Shown piece by piece: positions 1 to 7,658 of a stretch of DNA of 64,000 nucleotides. The notes beneath the pieces are model-generated. The model worked only from the letters and a program-made list of their open reading frames with translations, had not been told where the DNA came from and ran no database searches. The position numbers and the translations under genes are program-made. Numbering within the stretch: the first letter of the stretch is position 1; every line of letters starts with the position of its first letter. The stretch is from the NCBI RefSeq assembly GCF_000426845.1, contig NZ_AUGD01000005.1, forward strand, positions 310,001 through 374,000, written 5' to 3'. Source of the DNA: Bradyrhizobium sp. in8p8 (GTDB lineage Bacteria > Pseudomonadota > Alphaproteobacteria > Rhizobiales > Xanthobacteraceae).

Positions 1-193
1 GGACACGACGATGTCGCTCCTGTTTCTCGGCGCCAAGGATCACCTGATCACGGCGCGCGACCTGCAGGACAACGAGCGCGATTTCGGCCGGCTCAAGATC
101 GAGACCTCGCGCAGCATCTTGAAGTTCTACCAGTCGCGGAAGACCGGCGCCGGTGCTGATGCGGGCCGTCAGCCCGAGCTACAGGTCCACTGA
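1..193 (+). CDS. C-terminal part of unknown protein (or 60-aa ORF)
   Basis: The reading frame is open from the left edge, so this is either the 3' end of a gene that starts before the window or a short ORF beginning at the ATG at 11. The visible protein ends with a charged stretch (KIETSRSILKFYQSRK) and a low-complexity tail. No motif is recognised. There is no clear ribosome binding site before the ATG, which favours the partial-gene reading. It stops 9 bases before the next small ORF on the same strand. Confidence 0.4.
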   Translation, partial: DTTMSLLFLGAKDHLITARDLQDNERDFGRLKIETSRSILKFYQSRKTGAGADAGRQPELQVH

Positions 194-202
194 GGAGAGG
201 GA

Positions 203-454
203 GTGTCTGCAATGTTGCCTCAATTCGGCACCGCCGTTCGCAAGAAGAATCCCGGCAATGCCGTGAACGCCGATCTCGGCGGCGCGGCTCCGGACAAGTC
301 CTCGGTCGACGCCGCCTGGCTCGTGCTCGAAGCGGCCAACGACCTCGGCGACCATGCCGCGGTGGACGCCTGCCGCCGCGTCATCGACGCCGAGCTGAAC
401 GGCACGGCGGCCCGCAGCTCGGATATCGATCTCGTGCTGGGGTACTTCAGGTAG
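203..454 (+). CDS. hypothetical protein, 83 aa
   Basis: A small protein read from a GTG at 203; the ATG at 212 is an alternative. A purine-rich AGGAGAGGGAG run at 193-203 is a plausible ribosome binding site for either. The protein is Ala/Asp-rich, with a predicted helical middle (SSVDAAWLVLEAANDLGDHAAVDACRRVIDAEL) and no recognisable domain or membrane segment. It follows the preceding ORF closely on the same strand and converges with the histidine kinase gene. Function unknown. Confidence 0.5.
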   Translation: MSAMLPQFGTAVRKKNPGNAVNADLGGAAPDKSSVDAAWLVLEAANDLGDHAAVDACRRVIDAELNGTAARSSDIDLVLGYFR

Positions 455-500
455 AGATCACGCGTAGCCTGGATGGAGCGCGGCGAATCCTGGGCTGCTC

Positions 501-2207
501 TCAACGGGAACTCGAGCGTTTGGATTCCGCATCGCGCCGAAGGTTTGACTTCGCGGCGGCCAAGGCTGCAGCGAGCTCGTCGATGTGATAGGGCTTGGGC
601 AATATCTCGATACCCGCGCTCTCCGCGTCGCTGACCGAGGCTTCGGCGTATCCGCTGGTCAGCAATATCGGGATGTCACTTCGTCTGTTCTTGATCTCGC
701 GCGCAAGCTCGACCCCGTTCATGCCACCCGGCATCATGATGTCGGAGAAGATCAGATCGATGCGACGCCCGTCAGCCAGGGCACCGAGCGCTGCCGCGGC
801 GCTGGAGGCGCGCGTGACCTCGTAACCGAGCTGGCCGAGCATCTCGCTGACGAGTGCGGCAACTTCATCATCGTCCTCCACCAGCAGGACTTGCCCCTGA
901 TTGCTCTTTTTCGGCCGCACCCTGGTGAGATCGATGAGATGCCGCTCGCTGGAAGGAGCATCGAACGATCGCGGCAGGTACAGCTCGATGCTCGTGCCCC
1001 GGCCAACCTCCGACCGAATGCGGACCGTACCCCTGGATTGCTTCGCAAATCCATGGACCTGCGCGAGCCCGAGCCCCGACCCCTTTCCCACGTCCTTGGT
1101 CGTGAAGAACGGTTCGAACACGCGCGACAGAATCTCCGGAGGCATGCCGACGCCGGTGTCGATCACCGATAGCCGGACGTAGTCGCCGGAGATCTGATCC
1201 TCGTTCAGATCAGGCAGATTCTCCCCACGCACGACGATCGTGCCGCCATTGGGCATCGCGTCGCGGGCATTGACGGCCAGGTTGAGAACGACCAGCTCGA
1301 GCTCGCCGGGGTCGACCTCCACAGGCCAAAGCTGCTCCGGAAAGTCGAACTCGACATGAACGTCGCCCCTCAGACTGCGGTCGAGCAGCTCGCGCATGCC
1401 GCCGATCTGCGCGGCGACGTCGACGGGCTGCGGCCGAAGCTTCTGCCGCCGGGAAAAAGCCAGAAGCTGCTTGGTCAGGCTGGCACCGCGCTGCGCGGCC
1501 TGGATCATCCCGTCCATCAGGCGGCGACGCCGGCTCGGATCCGTCTGGCGGTCGATCATGTCGAGGCCGCCGGAGATCACCATCAGGAGGTTGTTGAAGT
1601 CATGCGCCACGCCACCGGTGAGCTGGCCGATGGCTTCGATTTTCTGGGCCTGGCGAAGGGTTTCCTCGACCCGAGCGCGCTCCTTGATTTCCAGCCGCAG
1701 CTGCTCGTTGGCTTCCTCCAGTGCCCGCGTCCGCTCGATAACCAGTTTCTCGAGCTCTTGTGCGGTCTGCTCGCGCGCTTCGAGAAGAGCACGAATTTCA
1801 TATTGGCGCCGGCGTGCCCGTGTCGCTGATTGAATTGCGCTGGTCAGCGTGATCGGCTGAACAGGACGTTCGAGCAATGAAACGTTGCGAAGAAGTTCGA
1901 CGATGCTGCGCCGCCAGGCGACGACCGCCGGCTGCTCGCGGTGGCTGGTGAGAACGACGAAGGGTAGATCGGACCACGGCGGCTGGCTGGCGATCCATTG
2001 CGCCAGCGGTTCGGTGTCTTTGCCGAACAATCCTTCCTCGGCCAGAAACACGGTGCCGACGCCTGCCGCCATTTCGCTGACGAGCTCGGGCAAGTCCCGG
2101 CAATTGATCGCGTTGAGATTCGCGCTGCGCAAGAGTTCGGCCGAGGCTGGTCCGTCGCGGCCGATCGGGGCGAATACGAGAACGCGGTGATCGCGATCGG
2201 CGGTCAT
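501..2207 (-). CDS. hybrid histidine kinase/response regulator
   Basis: A 568-aa sensor protein without membrane segments, so probably cytoplasmic. Order: degenerate receiver-like domain (about 8-130, no acceptor Asp, Glu57/58 near the expected place), a coiled coil (about 140-190), HisKA with phospho-acceptor His202 in GGVAHDFNNLL, HATPase with N-box Asn313, DTGVGM 350-355 and GSGLGL 376-381, then a C-terminal receiver with Asp489 (FSDIMMPGG), Thr517 and Lys538. Its ATG overlaps the stop of the upstream kaiC-like gene by 4 bases, implying translational coupling. The pairing suggests that the KaiC-like ATPase supplies the input; that is inference. The output regulator is not visible in the window. 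Confidence 0.9.
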   Translation of the reverse strand: MTADRDHRVLVFAPIGRDGPASAELLRSANLNAINCRDLPELVSEMAAGVGTVFLAEEGLFGKDTEPLAQWIASQPPWSDLPFVVLTSHREQPAVVAWRRSIVELLRNVSLLERPVQPITLTSAIQSATRARRRQYEIRALLEAREQTAQELEKLVIERTRALEEANEQLRLEIKERARVEETLRQAQKIEAIGQLTGGVAHDFNNLLMVISGGLDMIDRQTDPSRRRRLMDGMIQAAQRGASLTKQLLAFSRRQKLRPQPVDVAAQIGGMRELLDRSLRGDVHVEFDFPEQLWPVEVDPGELELVVLNLAVNARDAMPNGGTIVVRGENLPDLNEDQISGDYVRLSVIDTGVGMPPEILSRVFEPFFTTKDVGKGSGLGLAQVHGFAKQSRGTVRIRSEVGRGTSIELYLPRSFDAPSSERHLIDLTRVRPKKSNQGQVLLVEDDDEVAALVSEMLGQLGYEVTRASSAAAALGALADGRRIDLIFSDIMMPGGMNGVELAREIKNRRSDIPILLTSGYAEASVSDAESAGIEILPKPYHIDELAAALAAAKSNLRRDAESKRSSSR

Positions 2208-3718
2208 TCGCCCGGCCCTTCCGGGAGTACCGTGCCGGTATAGCGCGGATTGCCGGAAAAGATGCCGCTGAACTCGTGAAGCGGCGGGCCAACTTTGATC
2301 CCGCTGCTGCCGAGCCGGAATTCGCGGATGCCATGCTCATGGCTGCCGCTGCGCTTCTTGACGACCGACAAGGCGCGCCGAACCGTTCCCGCGAACTCGA
2401 AATAGCGTAGCATGACGACTGCATCGCTCAGATAACTGAGATCGACTGGCGTATCCATGGGACCGACAAGCCCATGCTGGGCTAGGATGAGGATTGTGAA
2501 CACGCCCTGCTGGGCCAGATAGCTGAGCAGTTCATGCATCTGCAGAATGAGAAAGCGTTCATCCGGCATCGCGTTCAGATAGCCGTTCAGGCTGTCGATG
2601 ATGATCACGCGTGCATTGTCGACCTCGACGCTGCGGCGGAGGCCTGCCGCAAACTCACCGGGCGACAATTCGGCGGGATCGATTTGCTGAAACCGGATCT
2701 TCCCGGAGGCGAGATGCTTGTCCAGAGGCAGGCCGAGCGTCCGGGCCCGTGCCTCAATCGTTCCGCGCCCTTCATCGAAGGCGAAGAATACCGCGTGCTC
2801 GCCACGTGCCGCTGCCGCGATGGCGTAGGTCAGCGCAACCGACGACTTGCCGACGCCGGCAGAGCCGAGGAGAAGCGCGTTGGTGCCGCGCTCGAGCCCG
2901 CCGCCCAGGAGACGATCGAGCTCGGCGTTGCCGCTGGATACCGTGTCACCTTCGAACGACCTGTGATGCTCGGCCGCCACGAGCCGGGGGAAGATCCGCA
3001 GGCCCCCTTGCATGATGGTAAAGTCGTGGTAGCCGCCGCGAAACCGGATGCCGCGCATCTTGATCACGCGAAGCCGTCGCCGCTCGGCACCGTAGTCTAT
3101 GGCAAGCTGTTCGAGCATCACGACGCCGTGCGCGATCGAATGCAGCTGCAAGTCGTCCTGAGACGACGAGAGATCGTCGAGCAGCACGATGGTACAGTTA
3201 CGATTGGTGAAGAAGTGCTTGAGGGCCAGAACCTGGCGCCTGTATCGCAGCGGGTTCTGCGCCAGCAGGCGAAGTTCGGACAGGCTGTCGAGCACCACGC
3301 GGGAGGGATTGATCCGTTCGACTTCCTTGAAGATCAAACCGGTGGTTTCACTCAGCTCCATTTCGGCGGGATGAAAAACCGTAAGCTCCCGCTCGGGGTC
3401 AAGCGTTGTTTCCGGCGGAACGAGCTCGAAGATGTCGACACCGTCCAGTGACCATCCGTGGCGCTCGGCCACAACAGTGAGCTCGCTCTTGGTCTCGGAG
3501 AGAGAGATGTAGAGAACGCGTTCGCCGTCGCGCACCCCACGTAGAAGAAACTGGAGGGCAATCGTGGTCTTGCCCGTGCCCGGCCGCCCCTCGTAGAGAT
3601 ACATCCGGTTGGCATCGAGACCGCCCCCGAGGATGTCGTCCAGCCCTTCGCTGCCGGTCGAAACCCTCGGCAAATCCTTGAGGTCGCTGCCTGGAGCAGC
3701 CGCGGATTGACCGGTCAT
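2204..3718 (-). CDS. kaiC: KaiC-like double-domain ATPase
   Basis: A 504-aa RecA-fold protein with two tandem KaiC domains, close to the 519 aa of cyanobacterial KaiC. Walker A motifs lie at 44-51 (GRPGTGKT) and 285-292 (GSAGVGKS); Walker B motifs are VVLDS (141-145) and VIIID (371-375). Where cyanobacterial KaiC carries the phosphorylated Ser431-Thr432 pair, this protein appears to read Ser428-Tyr429, so one phospho-site may be lost (alignment from memory). No kaiA or kaiB is nearby. The gene leads a two-gene operon with the hybrid kinase (4-base overlap). Such non-cyanobacterial KaiC-kinase pairs are thought to act in stress or timing signalling; the role here is inferred. The symbol marks the family, not proven clock function. 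Confidence 0.88.
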   Translation of the reverse strand: MTGQSAAAPGSDLKDLPRVSTGSEGLDDILGGGLDANRMYLYEGRPGTGKTTIALQFLLRGVRDGERVLYISLSETKSELTVVAERHGWSLDGVDIFELVPPETTLDPERELTVFHPAEMELSETTGLIFKEVERINPSRVVLDSLSELRLLAQNPLRYRRQVLALKHFFTNRNCTIVLLDDLSSSQDDLQLHSIAHGVVMLEQLAIDYGAERRRLRVIKMRGIRFRGGYHDFTIMQGGLRIFPRLVAAEHHRSFEGDTVSSGNAELDRLLGGGLERGTNALLLGSAGVGKSSVALTYAIAAAARGEHAVFFAFDEGRGTIEARARTLGLPLDKHLASGKIRFQQIDPAELSPGEFAAGLRRSVEVDNARVIIIDSLNGYLNAMPDERFLILQMHELLSYLAQQGVFTILILAQHGLVGPMDTPVDLSYLSDAVVMLRYFEFAGTVRRALSVVKKRSGSHEHGIREFRLGSSGIKVGPPLHEFSGIFSGNPRYTGTVLPEGPGE

Positions 3719-3811
3719 GAACCCCCCTTACGCGGAAATCTTCCGAAAGCTCGCCATGCGCTCCGGGCGCACGCCTCGAGCCGGATTTGGCTCAGAAGGT
3801 GCGGTCTAAGG

Positions 3812-3846
3812 AACTCCCAAGCCGGGCTTGAGTTCCCGACCCGAAG
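3812..3846 (-). promoter_or_regulatory. possible EcfG-type promoter and inverted repeat before kaiC-like gene
   Basis: Read on the minus strand, GGAAC is followed after 16 bases by AGTT, close to the alphaproteobacterial general-stress sigma factor pattern GGAAC-N16/17-CGTT. It lies about 95 bases upstream of the kaiC-like start. The same bases form an inverted repeat (GGAACTC at 3810-3816 and GAGTTCC at 3840-3846), so it could instead be an operator. Confidence 0.35.
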
Positions 3847-3952
3847 CGCCCTTGGAGCGCGAGAGGGCGCCGTGTCGTTGCTGCTCAACAGCTGGATATG
3901 ACTGTTAAAAAATGAACACAGGCGATCGCCTGCGGTCCGTCCTGCGCGGCAT

Positions 3953-4489
3953 TCACTGCGGGATGCGATAAATCGCGACCTCCTCGCCGTGATGGCTCGT
4001 GATCCGCTCGAGCAGATAGTTCGATTTCTCCAGCACACGGCGGGATGCGCCGTTGCCGACATTCACGATTCCGATGAGGGACGGCAACGCGAGTTGTGAC
4101 AGCCCTATGCCCGTCAGCGCGGTCGCGATCTCGCTTGCGAATCCCCGGCCCCAGAATTCGCCCTTGAACGCGTAGAAGATCTCGACCTCGTCGACGTTCT
4201 CCATGACGATGTGCCTGATACCGGCCCGTCCGGCGAACGCCCCGTCTTTCGTCCGGAGCGTCCAGAGTCCGAAGCCGTGCTGGTTCCAGTGGGCCATGTT
4301 GGCCGCGAGATAGGCCTTCGTGACCTCGGGCGTCCGCACGCCGCCGAGATAGCGGGAGACCTCGGCATCGCGGTGCAACGCGACGAGGTCGGCTAGGTGA
4401 TCTTCGCGTAGCTGCTCAGCCGTCAGTCGGCTGGTGGCGAAATGGTTGATGGCGACGGATCGCCGTTTCCGTGGCGTGTCGTCGTTCAT
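3953..4489 (-). CDS. GNAT N-acetyltransferase (RimJ/RimL type)
   Basis: About 178 aa from the ATG at 4489 (MNDDTP...); the frame extends 10 codons upstream to 4519. The protein matches the RimJ/RimL-like acetyltransferase layout: an N-terminal strand beginning ATSRLTAEQL, a central region ending in FGLWTLRTKDGAFAGRAGIRHI, and an acetyl-CoA region around EFWGRGFASEIATAL followed by NVGNGASRRVLEKSNYLLE, which is the usual C-terminal half of the fold. It probably acetylates a small molecule or protein N-terminus; the substrate cannot be told. It stands alone on the minus strand between kaiC and feoB. Confidence 0.85.
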   Translation of the reverse strand: MNDDTPRKRRSVAINHFATSRLTAEQLREDHLADLVALHRDAEVSRYLGGVRTPEVTKAYLAANMAHWNQHGFGLWTLRTKDGAFAGRAGIRHIVMENVDEVEIFYAFKGEFWGRGFASEIATALTGIGLSQLALPSLIGIVNVGNGASRRVLEKSNYLLERITSHHGEEVAIYRIPQ

Positions 4490-4600
4490 GCTGCAATCGA
4501 TGCGGGCTGATCGTGGCATCCTGCCCCTGTTTTGCCCGACAGGTCAACTCGTGGCCGCACGTATGCTTGCCCGCACGCAAGTCATTGATTTCGCGGCCCC

Positions 4601-4626
4601 GTCTACTGTGCATGGGGTTGTTTTCG
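4601..4626 (-). repeat. 26-base dispersed repeat, copy A
   Basis: On the minus strand a 26-base block (beginning CGAAAACAACCCC, ending CACAGTAGAC) is identical to copy B at 47001-47026. Similarity continues weakly further on (AAATCAATG then CTTG). It lies 20 bases after the feoB stop and would read RKQPHAQ-stop in one frame. Confidence 0.8.
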
Positions 4627-4646
4627 CAGTTTGGCTTTGGACGGGG

Positions 4647-6518
4647 CTAACCCGCGCCAAGCGCGACCGCGACGTTGTAGGTGACGAGGCTCGCCGCATA
4701 GGCCAGCACCAGCATGTAGGTGAAGGTCACGCCCATCCAGGTCCAGCTTCCGGTCTCGCGCCGGATCACGGCCAGCGTGGAAGCGCATTGCGGGGCGAAG
4801 ATGTACCAGGCCAGCATCGACAGCGCCGTCGCGAGCGACCATTTCGTCGCCAGCACGTGGCCGATCTGGTCGGCCGCCTCCTTGCCGCCCTCGATCGCAT
4901 AGACGGTGCCGAGGGCTGCGACAGCGACCTCGCGGGCCGCCATGCCGGGGATCAGTGCGACCGCGATCTGCCAGTTGAAGCCGACGGGTGCGAGCAGCGG
5001 CTCGAGAGCCTTGCCGATCATCGCAGCTAAGCTGAAGTCGATGGCGGGCTCGGTACTGCCGGCCGGGGGCTGCGGGAACGAGGCCAGGAACCAGATCAGC
5101 ACCATCATCGAGAAGATCGTGGTGCCGGCGCGCACCAGGAACATCTTGGCCCGGGTGTAGATGCCGATCGCGATCGATTTCAGCCGCGGCATCTTGTAGT
5201 CCGGCAGCTCCAGCATGAAGGGTGCCGGCGCGTAGTCGCGCAGCATGAAGAACTTGATCAGGAAGGAGACGACGAGGGCGCTGATGATGCCGGCCGCATA
5301 GAGGCCGAACATCACGAGGCCTTGCAGGTTGATGAAGCCCCAGACGTCCCTGGCCGGAATGAAGGCGGAGATGATCAGCGTGTAGACGGGAATTCGCGCC
5401 GAGCAGGTCATCAGCGGCGCGATCAGGATCGTGGTCAGGCGGTCGCGCTTGTTGTCGATCACGCGCGTTGCCATGATGCCGGGAATGGCGCAGGCAAAGC
5501 TCGACAGCAGCGGAATGAAGGCGCGGCCGTGCAGCCCTGCGCCGCCCATGATGCGGTCCATCAGGAACGCGGCGCGCGCCATGTAGCCGAAATCTTCCAG
5601 CAGCAGGATGAACAGGAAGATGATGATGATCTGCGGCAGGAACACGATCACGCTGCCTACGCCCGAGATCACGCCGTTCTGAAGGAAGCTCTGCAGCAGG
5701 CCGGCGGGCAGGGTGGCCTGGACGAGCTCGCCCAGCGCTTCGAACCCTGAGTTGAGCAGCTCCATCAGCGGCTGGGCCCAGGCGAACACCGCCTGGAACA
5801 TCACGAACAGGATCAGTGCGAGCACGATCAGGCCGCCGACCGGATGCAGCACGATCGCGTCAATCCGCGCGGTCCAGGTGTCGGGGCTGGCCGGTAGGCT
5901 GACGCAGTCGGCGATGATGCGGTCGGCCTCGCGCTGCGTCGCGCGCAATTCGGAGACGCTGAGCGCGCGCCAGCTGTTCTCCCGAGGCTCAGCGGCGAGC
6001 TTGGCCGCGGTCTCGTCGGTCAGCTTGAGCAGGTCGGCCGTGCCGCCCTTGCGCACCGCGATCGAGGTGACCACGGGCACGCCGAGCTCCTTGGCGAGCC
6101 GCCCGACGTCGACGGTGATGCCGCGGCGGCTCGCGATGTCGAACATGTTGAGCACGAGGATCATCGGCCGTCCCGTGCGCTTGAGCTCGAGCAGCAGGCG
6201 GATCGTCAGCCGCAGATTGGTGCTGTCGGCGACGCACAGCACGAGATCCGGCATGGTCTCGCCGGAGGCCTTGCCGAGCACGAAGTCGCGGGTGATCTCC
6301 TCGTCGGGGCTGCGGCCGCGCAGCGAATAGGTGCCGGGTAGGTCGACCAACGAGACCTGGCGGCCGAGCGGGGTGACGAAGAAGCCTTCCTTGCGCTCGA
6401 CGGTGACGCCGGGATAGTTCGCGACCTTCTGCCGGCTGCCTGTCAGGGCGTTGAACAGCGAGGTCTTGCCGCTGTTCGGCGTGCCCACCAGGGCAAGATG
6501 CAGCAAGGGTAATTCCAT
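4647..6518 (-). CDS. feoB: ferrous iron transporter FeoB
   Basis: A GTPase-coupled inner-membrane Fe(II) importer, 623 aa from the ATG at 6518. The longer frame to 6653 is rejected because the protein should start just before the G domain. G1 is GTPNSGKT (12-19), G3 DLPG (59-62), G4 NMFD (124-127). A helical bundle follows, then a multi-helix membrane part with two Gate-type segments (FLPQIIIIFLFILLLEDFGYMARAAF and GMAAREVAVAALGTVYAIEG). It is somewhat shorter than the 773 aa of E. coli FeoB, lacking a long cytoplasmic tail. It follows feoA on the same strand with a 37-base gap; no feoC is seen. Confidence 0.96.
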   Translation of the reverse strand: MELPLLHLALVGTPNSGKTSLFNALTGSRQKVANYPGVTVERKEGFFVTPLGRQVSLVDLPGTYSLRGRSPDEEITRDFVLGKASGETMPDLVLCVADSTNLRLTIRLLLELKRTGRPMILVLNMFDIASRRGITVDVGRLAKELGVPVVTSIAVRKGGTADLLKLTDETAAKLAAEPRENSWRALSVSELRATQREADRIIADCVSLPASPDTWTARIDAIVLHPVGGLIVLALILFVMFQAVFAWAQPLMELLNSGFEALGELVQATLPAGLLQSFLQNGVISGVGSVIVFLPQIIIIFLFILLLEDFGYMARAAFLMDRIMGGAGLHGRAFIPLLSSFACAIPGIMATRVIDNKRDRLTTILIAPLMTCSARIPVYTLIISAFIPARDVWGFINLQGLVMFGLYAAGIISALVVSFLIKFFMLRDYAPAPFMLELPDYKMPRLKSIAIGIYTRAKMFLVRAGTTIFSMMVLIWFLASFPQPPAGSTEPAIDFSLAAMIGKALEPLLAPVGFNWQIAVALIPGMAAREVAVAALGTVYAIEGGKEAADQIGHVLATKWSLATALSMLAWYIFAPQCASTLAVIRRETGSWTWMGVTFTYMLVLAYAASLVTYNVAVALGAG

Positions 6519-6555
6519 ATGATCAAGGGCCCGGGATACGGCGTCCCGTCGCAAT

Positions 6556-6831
6556 CTAGGCGACGATGATGGCCATGGCTTCGCGACGGCGGACCGCGAT
6601 CGTGATGTTGTCGACCCGCACGGCGATTGGATCGCGCCCGACCAGCCCCTCATGCAGGACCTCGACGCGGGCGCCTTCGACGAACCCGAGCTCGATCAGG
6701 CGGCTTTCGAGCTCGACGTCCGAGAGCGCCGAGCCCGCCTCCTTGGCGGAAAGGTGCTGGATGACGCCGGTGTAGCCGCGCTGGGCCAGACCCAGCGGCA
6801 TGTGCGAACGCGTGTCAGCGGTGTCGGTCAT
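6556..6831 (-). CDS. feoA: ferrous iron transport protein FeoA
   Basis: A small SH3-fold cytoplasmic partner of FeoB, 91 aa from the ATG at 6831; an in-frame TTG at 6846 would add five residues and is less likely. The FeoA pattern is visible: SRLIELGFVEGARVEVLHEGLVGRDPIAVRVDNITIAVRRREAMAI. It lies directly upstream of feoB. The start codon and the AGGG before it lie in one arm of a 7-bp inverted repeat, and an Irr-box-like sequence lies about 60 bases upstream (both listed separately). Confidence 0.93.
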   Translation of the reverse strand: MTDTADTRSHMPLGLAQRGYTGVIQHLSAKEAGSALSDVELESRLIELGFVEGARVEVLHEGLVGRDPIAVRVDNITIAVRRREAMAIIVA

Positions 6832-6855
6832 GCCCTGTATTTTCAACGCAGGGCA
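6831..6855 (-). promoter_or_regulatory. inverted repeat overlapping the feoA start codon
   Basis: TGCCCTG and CAGGGCA form a perfect 7-bp inverted repeat with an 11-base loop. In the mRNA the downstream arm contains the AGGG ribosome binding site and the A of the ATG, so folding could block translation. As DNA it sits between a TTGACC -35-like element and an AAATAC -10-like element, so it could also be an operator. Which role applies cannot be decided from sequence. Confidence 0.4.
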
Positions 6856-6890
6856 TTGAGGTCAAGCGCGCATGCTCGCCGAACCAGCAC

Positions 6891-6908
6891 CTTAGAGTGA
6901 TTTTAAAG
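6891..6908 (-). promoter_or_regulatory. possible Irr/ICE-like iron box upstream of feoA
   Basis: The minus strand reads CTTTAAAATCACTCTAAG, resembling the rhizobial iron control element (TTTAGAA, short spacer, TTCTAAA) with about three mismatches. It lies 60-77 bases upstream of the feoA ATG, a position that would suit positive control by Irr. The match is imperfect. Confidence 0.35.
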
Positions 6909-6918
6909 TGCTGGGGCC

Positions 6919-6940
6919 GGGGCGCCGTCGGCGGCGCCCC
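6919..6940 (-). terminator. GC-rich hairpin after the RHH gene
   Basis: A 9-bp perfect stem (GGGGCGCCG and CGGCGCCCC) with a four-base loop starts 7 bases past the stop of the minus-strand RHH gene. There is no clear T run, so termination may be Rho-assisted. It may insulate feoA from the upstream pair. Confidence 0.5.
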
Positions 6941-6946
6941 CGTCGG

Positions 6947-7198
6947 CTATTGGGCCGGGACCTTGTCCGGCTGGGCGGCCATGGCGCGGCTCTTGAAGTA
7001 GTCCAGGACGAAGAGGCGGATCGCCGACGACAGATTGCCCTGCTGGCGGTTGCTATCGATCTCGCCGACCAGTTCGGACAACGTCATGTTGCGAAGGCCG
7101 GAGATTTCCTTCATGCCGTTCCAGAACGCCTCTTCCAGGCTGACGCTGGTCTTGTGGCCGGCGACGACGATCGACCGTTTTACGACCGGCGACTTCAT
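6947..7198 (-). CDS. ribbon-helix-helix domain protein
   Basis: An 83-aa protein from the ATG at 7198; the much longer frame to 7459 is a read-through of the upstream gene in another frame. It opens MKSPVVKRSIVVAGHKTSVSLEEAFWNGM, a ribbon-helix-helix DNA-binding fold of the RHH_4 type (PF13467-like), followed by helices (MTLSELVGEIDSNR...SSAIRLFVLDYFKSR). Such proteins may be transcription regulators; the target is unknown. Its start overlaps the stop of the DUF4169 gene by 4 bases, so the two are translationally coupled. Confidence 0.8.
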   Translation of the reverse strand: MKSPVVKRSIVVAGHKTSVSLEEAFWNGMKEISGLRNMTLSELVGEIDSNRQQGNLSSAIRLFVLDYFKSRAMAAQPDKVPAQ

Positions 7199-7383
7199 GG
7201 CTGCTCCTCGCGATCGATCCGGTGCTGGTCCAGATGCTCCTTGGCCTGGTCCGCCCGTTTCTCCTCCGCGGACCGCTTCGCCTTCGTGCGACCGAACTTC
7301 GCCCGGTTGGCGTCCGCCTGCTTCGCCGAGGCTTCCCGCTCGGCGCGCTTCCTGAAACGATTCAGGTTGATGACGTTCCCCAT
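7195..7383 (-). CDS. DUF4169 family protein
   Basis: A 62-aa, very basic protein beginning MGNVINLNRFRKRAEREA and continuing with Lys/Arg/Ala-rich helix, typical of DUF4169. Function is unknown for the family. It is coupled by a 4-base overlap to the RHH gene. A GGGCGC/GCGCCC hairpin lies at 7437-7454 in its upstream region. Base use fits the neighbours. Confidence 0.8.
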   Translation of the reverse strand: MGNVINLNRFRKRAEREASAKQADANRAKFGRTKAKRSAEEKRADQAKEHLDQHRIDREEQP

Positions 7384-7620
7384 GCCGCGTCTCCATCACC
7401 CGATCCTCATTTTGCCGGATGAAACATTCAGAAACAGGGCGCTCCGTTGCGCCCCACAAGACTTGATCGTCATTCGCTCGTCCTCGTCAATCGGCCTCTT
7501 GGGCCATTAAACGATGAATTCGCCCATGGAGGGCAGAGGGGCTGCGTAGCACGGCGCCCCGCCGCAACATTGACGGTAATCAAATCCCGCCCTCAAAGCC
7601 GCATATTTCTCGGCGCCGAG

Positions 7621-7640
7621 CGTCCGTATCATTACGGACG
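7621..7640 (-). terminator. hairpin downstream of fumC
   Basis: CGTCCGTA-TCAT-TACGGACG is a perfect 8-bp stem 18 bases beyond the fumC stop, immediately followed on the minus strand by the palindrome CTCGGCGCCGAG. No T run follows. The rest of 7384-7658 shows no convincing gene. Confidence 0.45.
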
Positions 7641-7658
7641 GATATCGGAATCTGGAAT

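Noticed and set aside
6523..6653. Upstream extension of FeoB
   Set aside because: It overlaps feoA and adds 45 low-complexity residues before the G domain; the ATG at 6518 gives a normal FeoB start.
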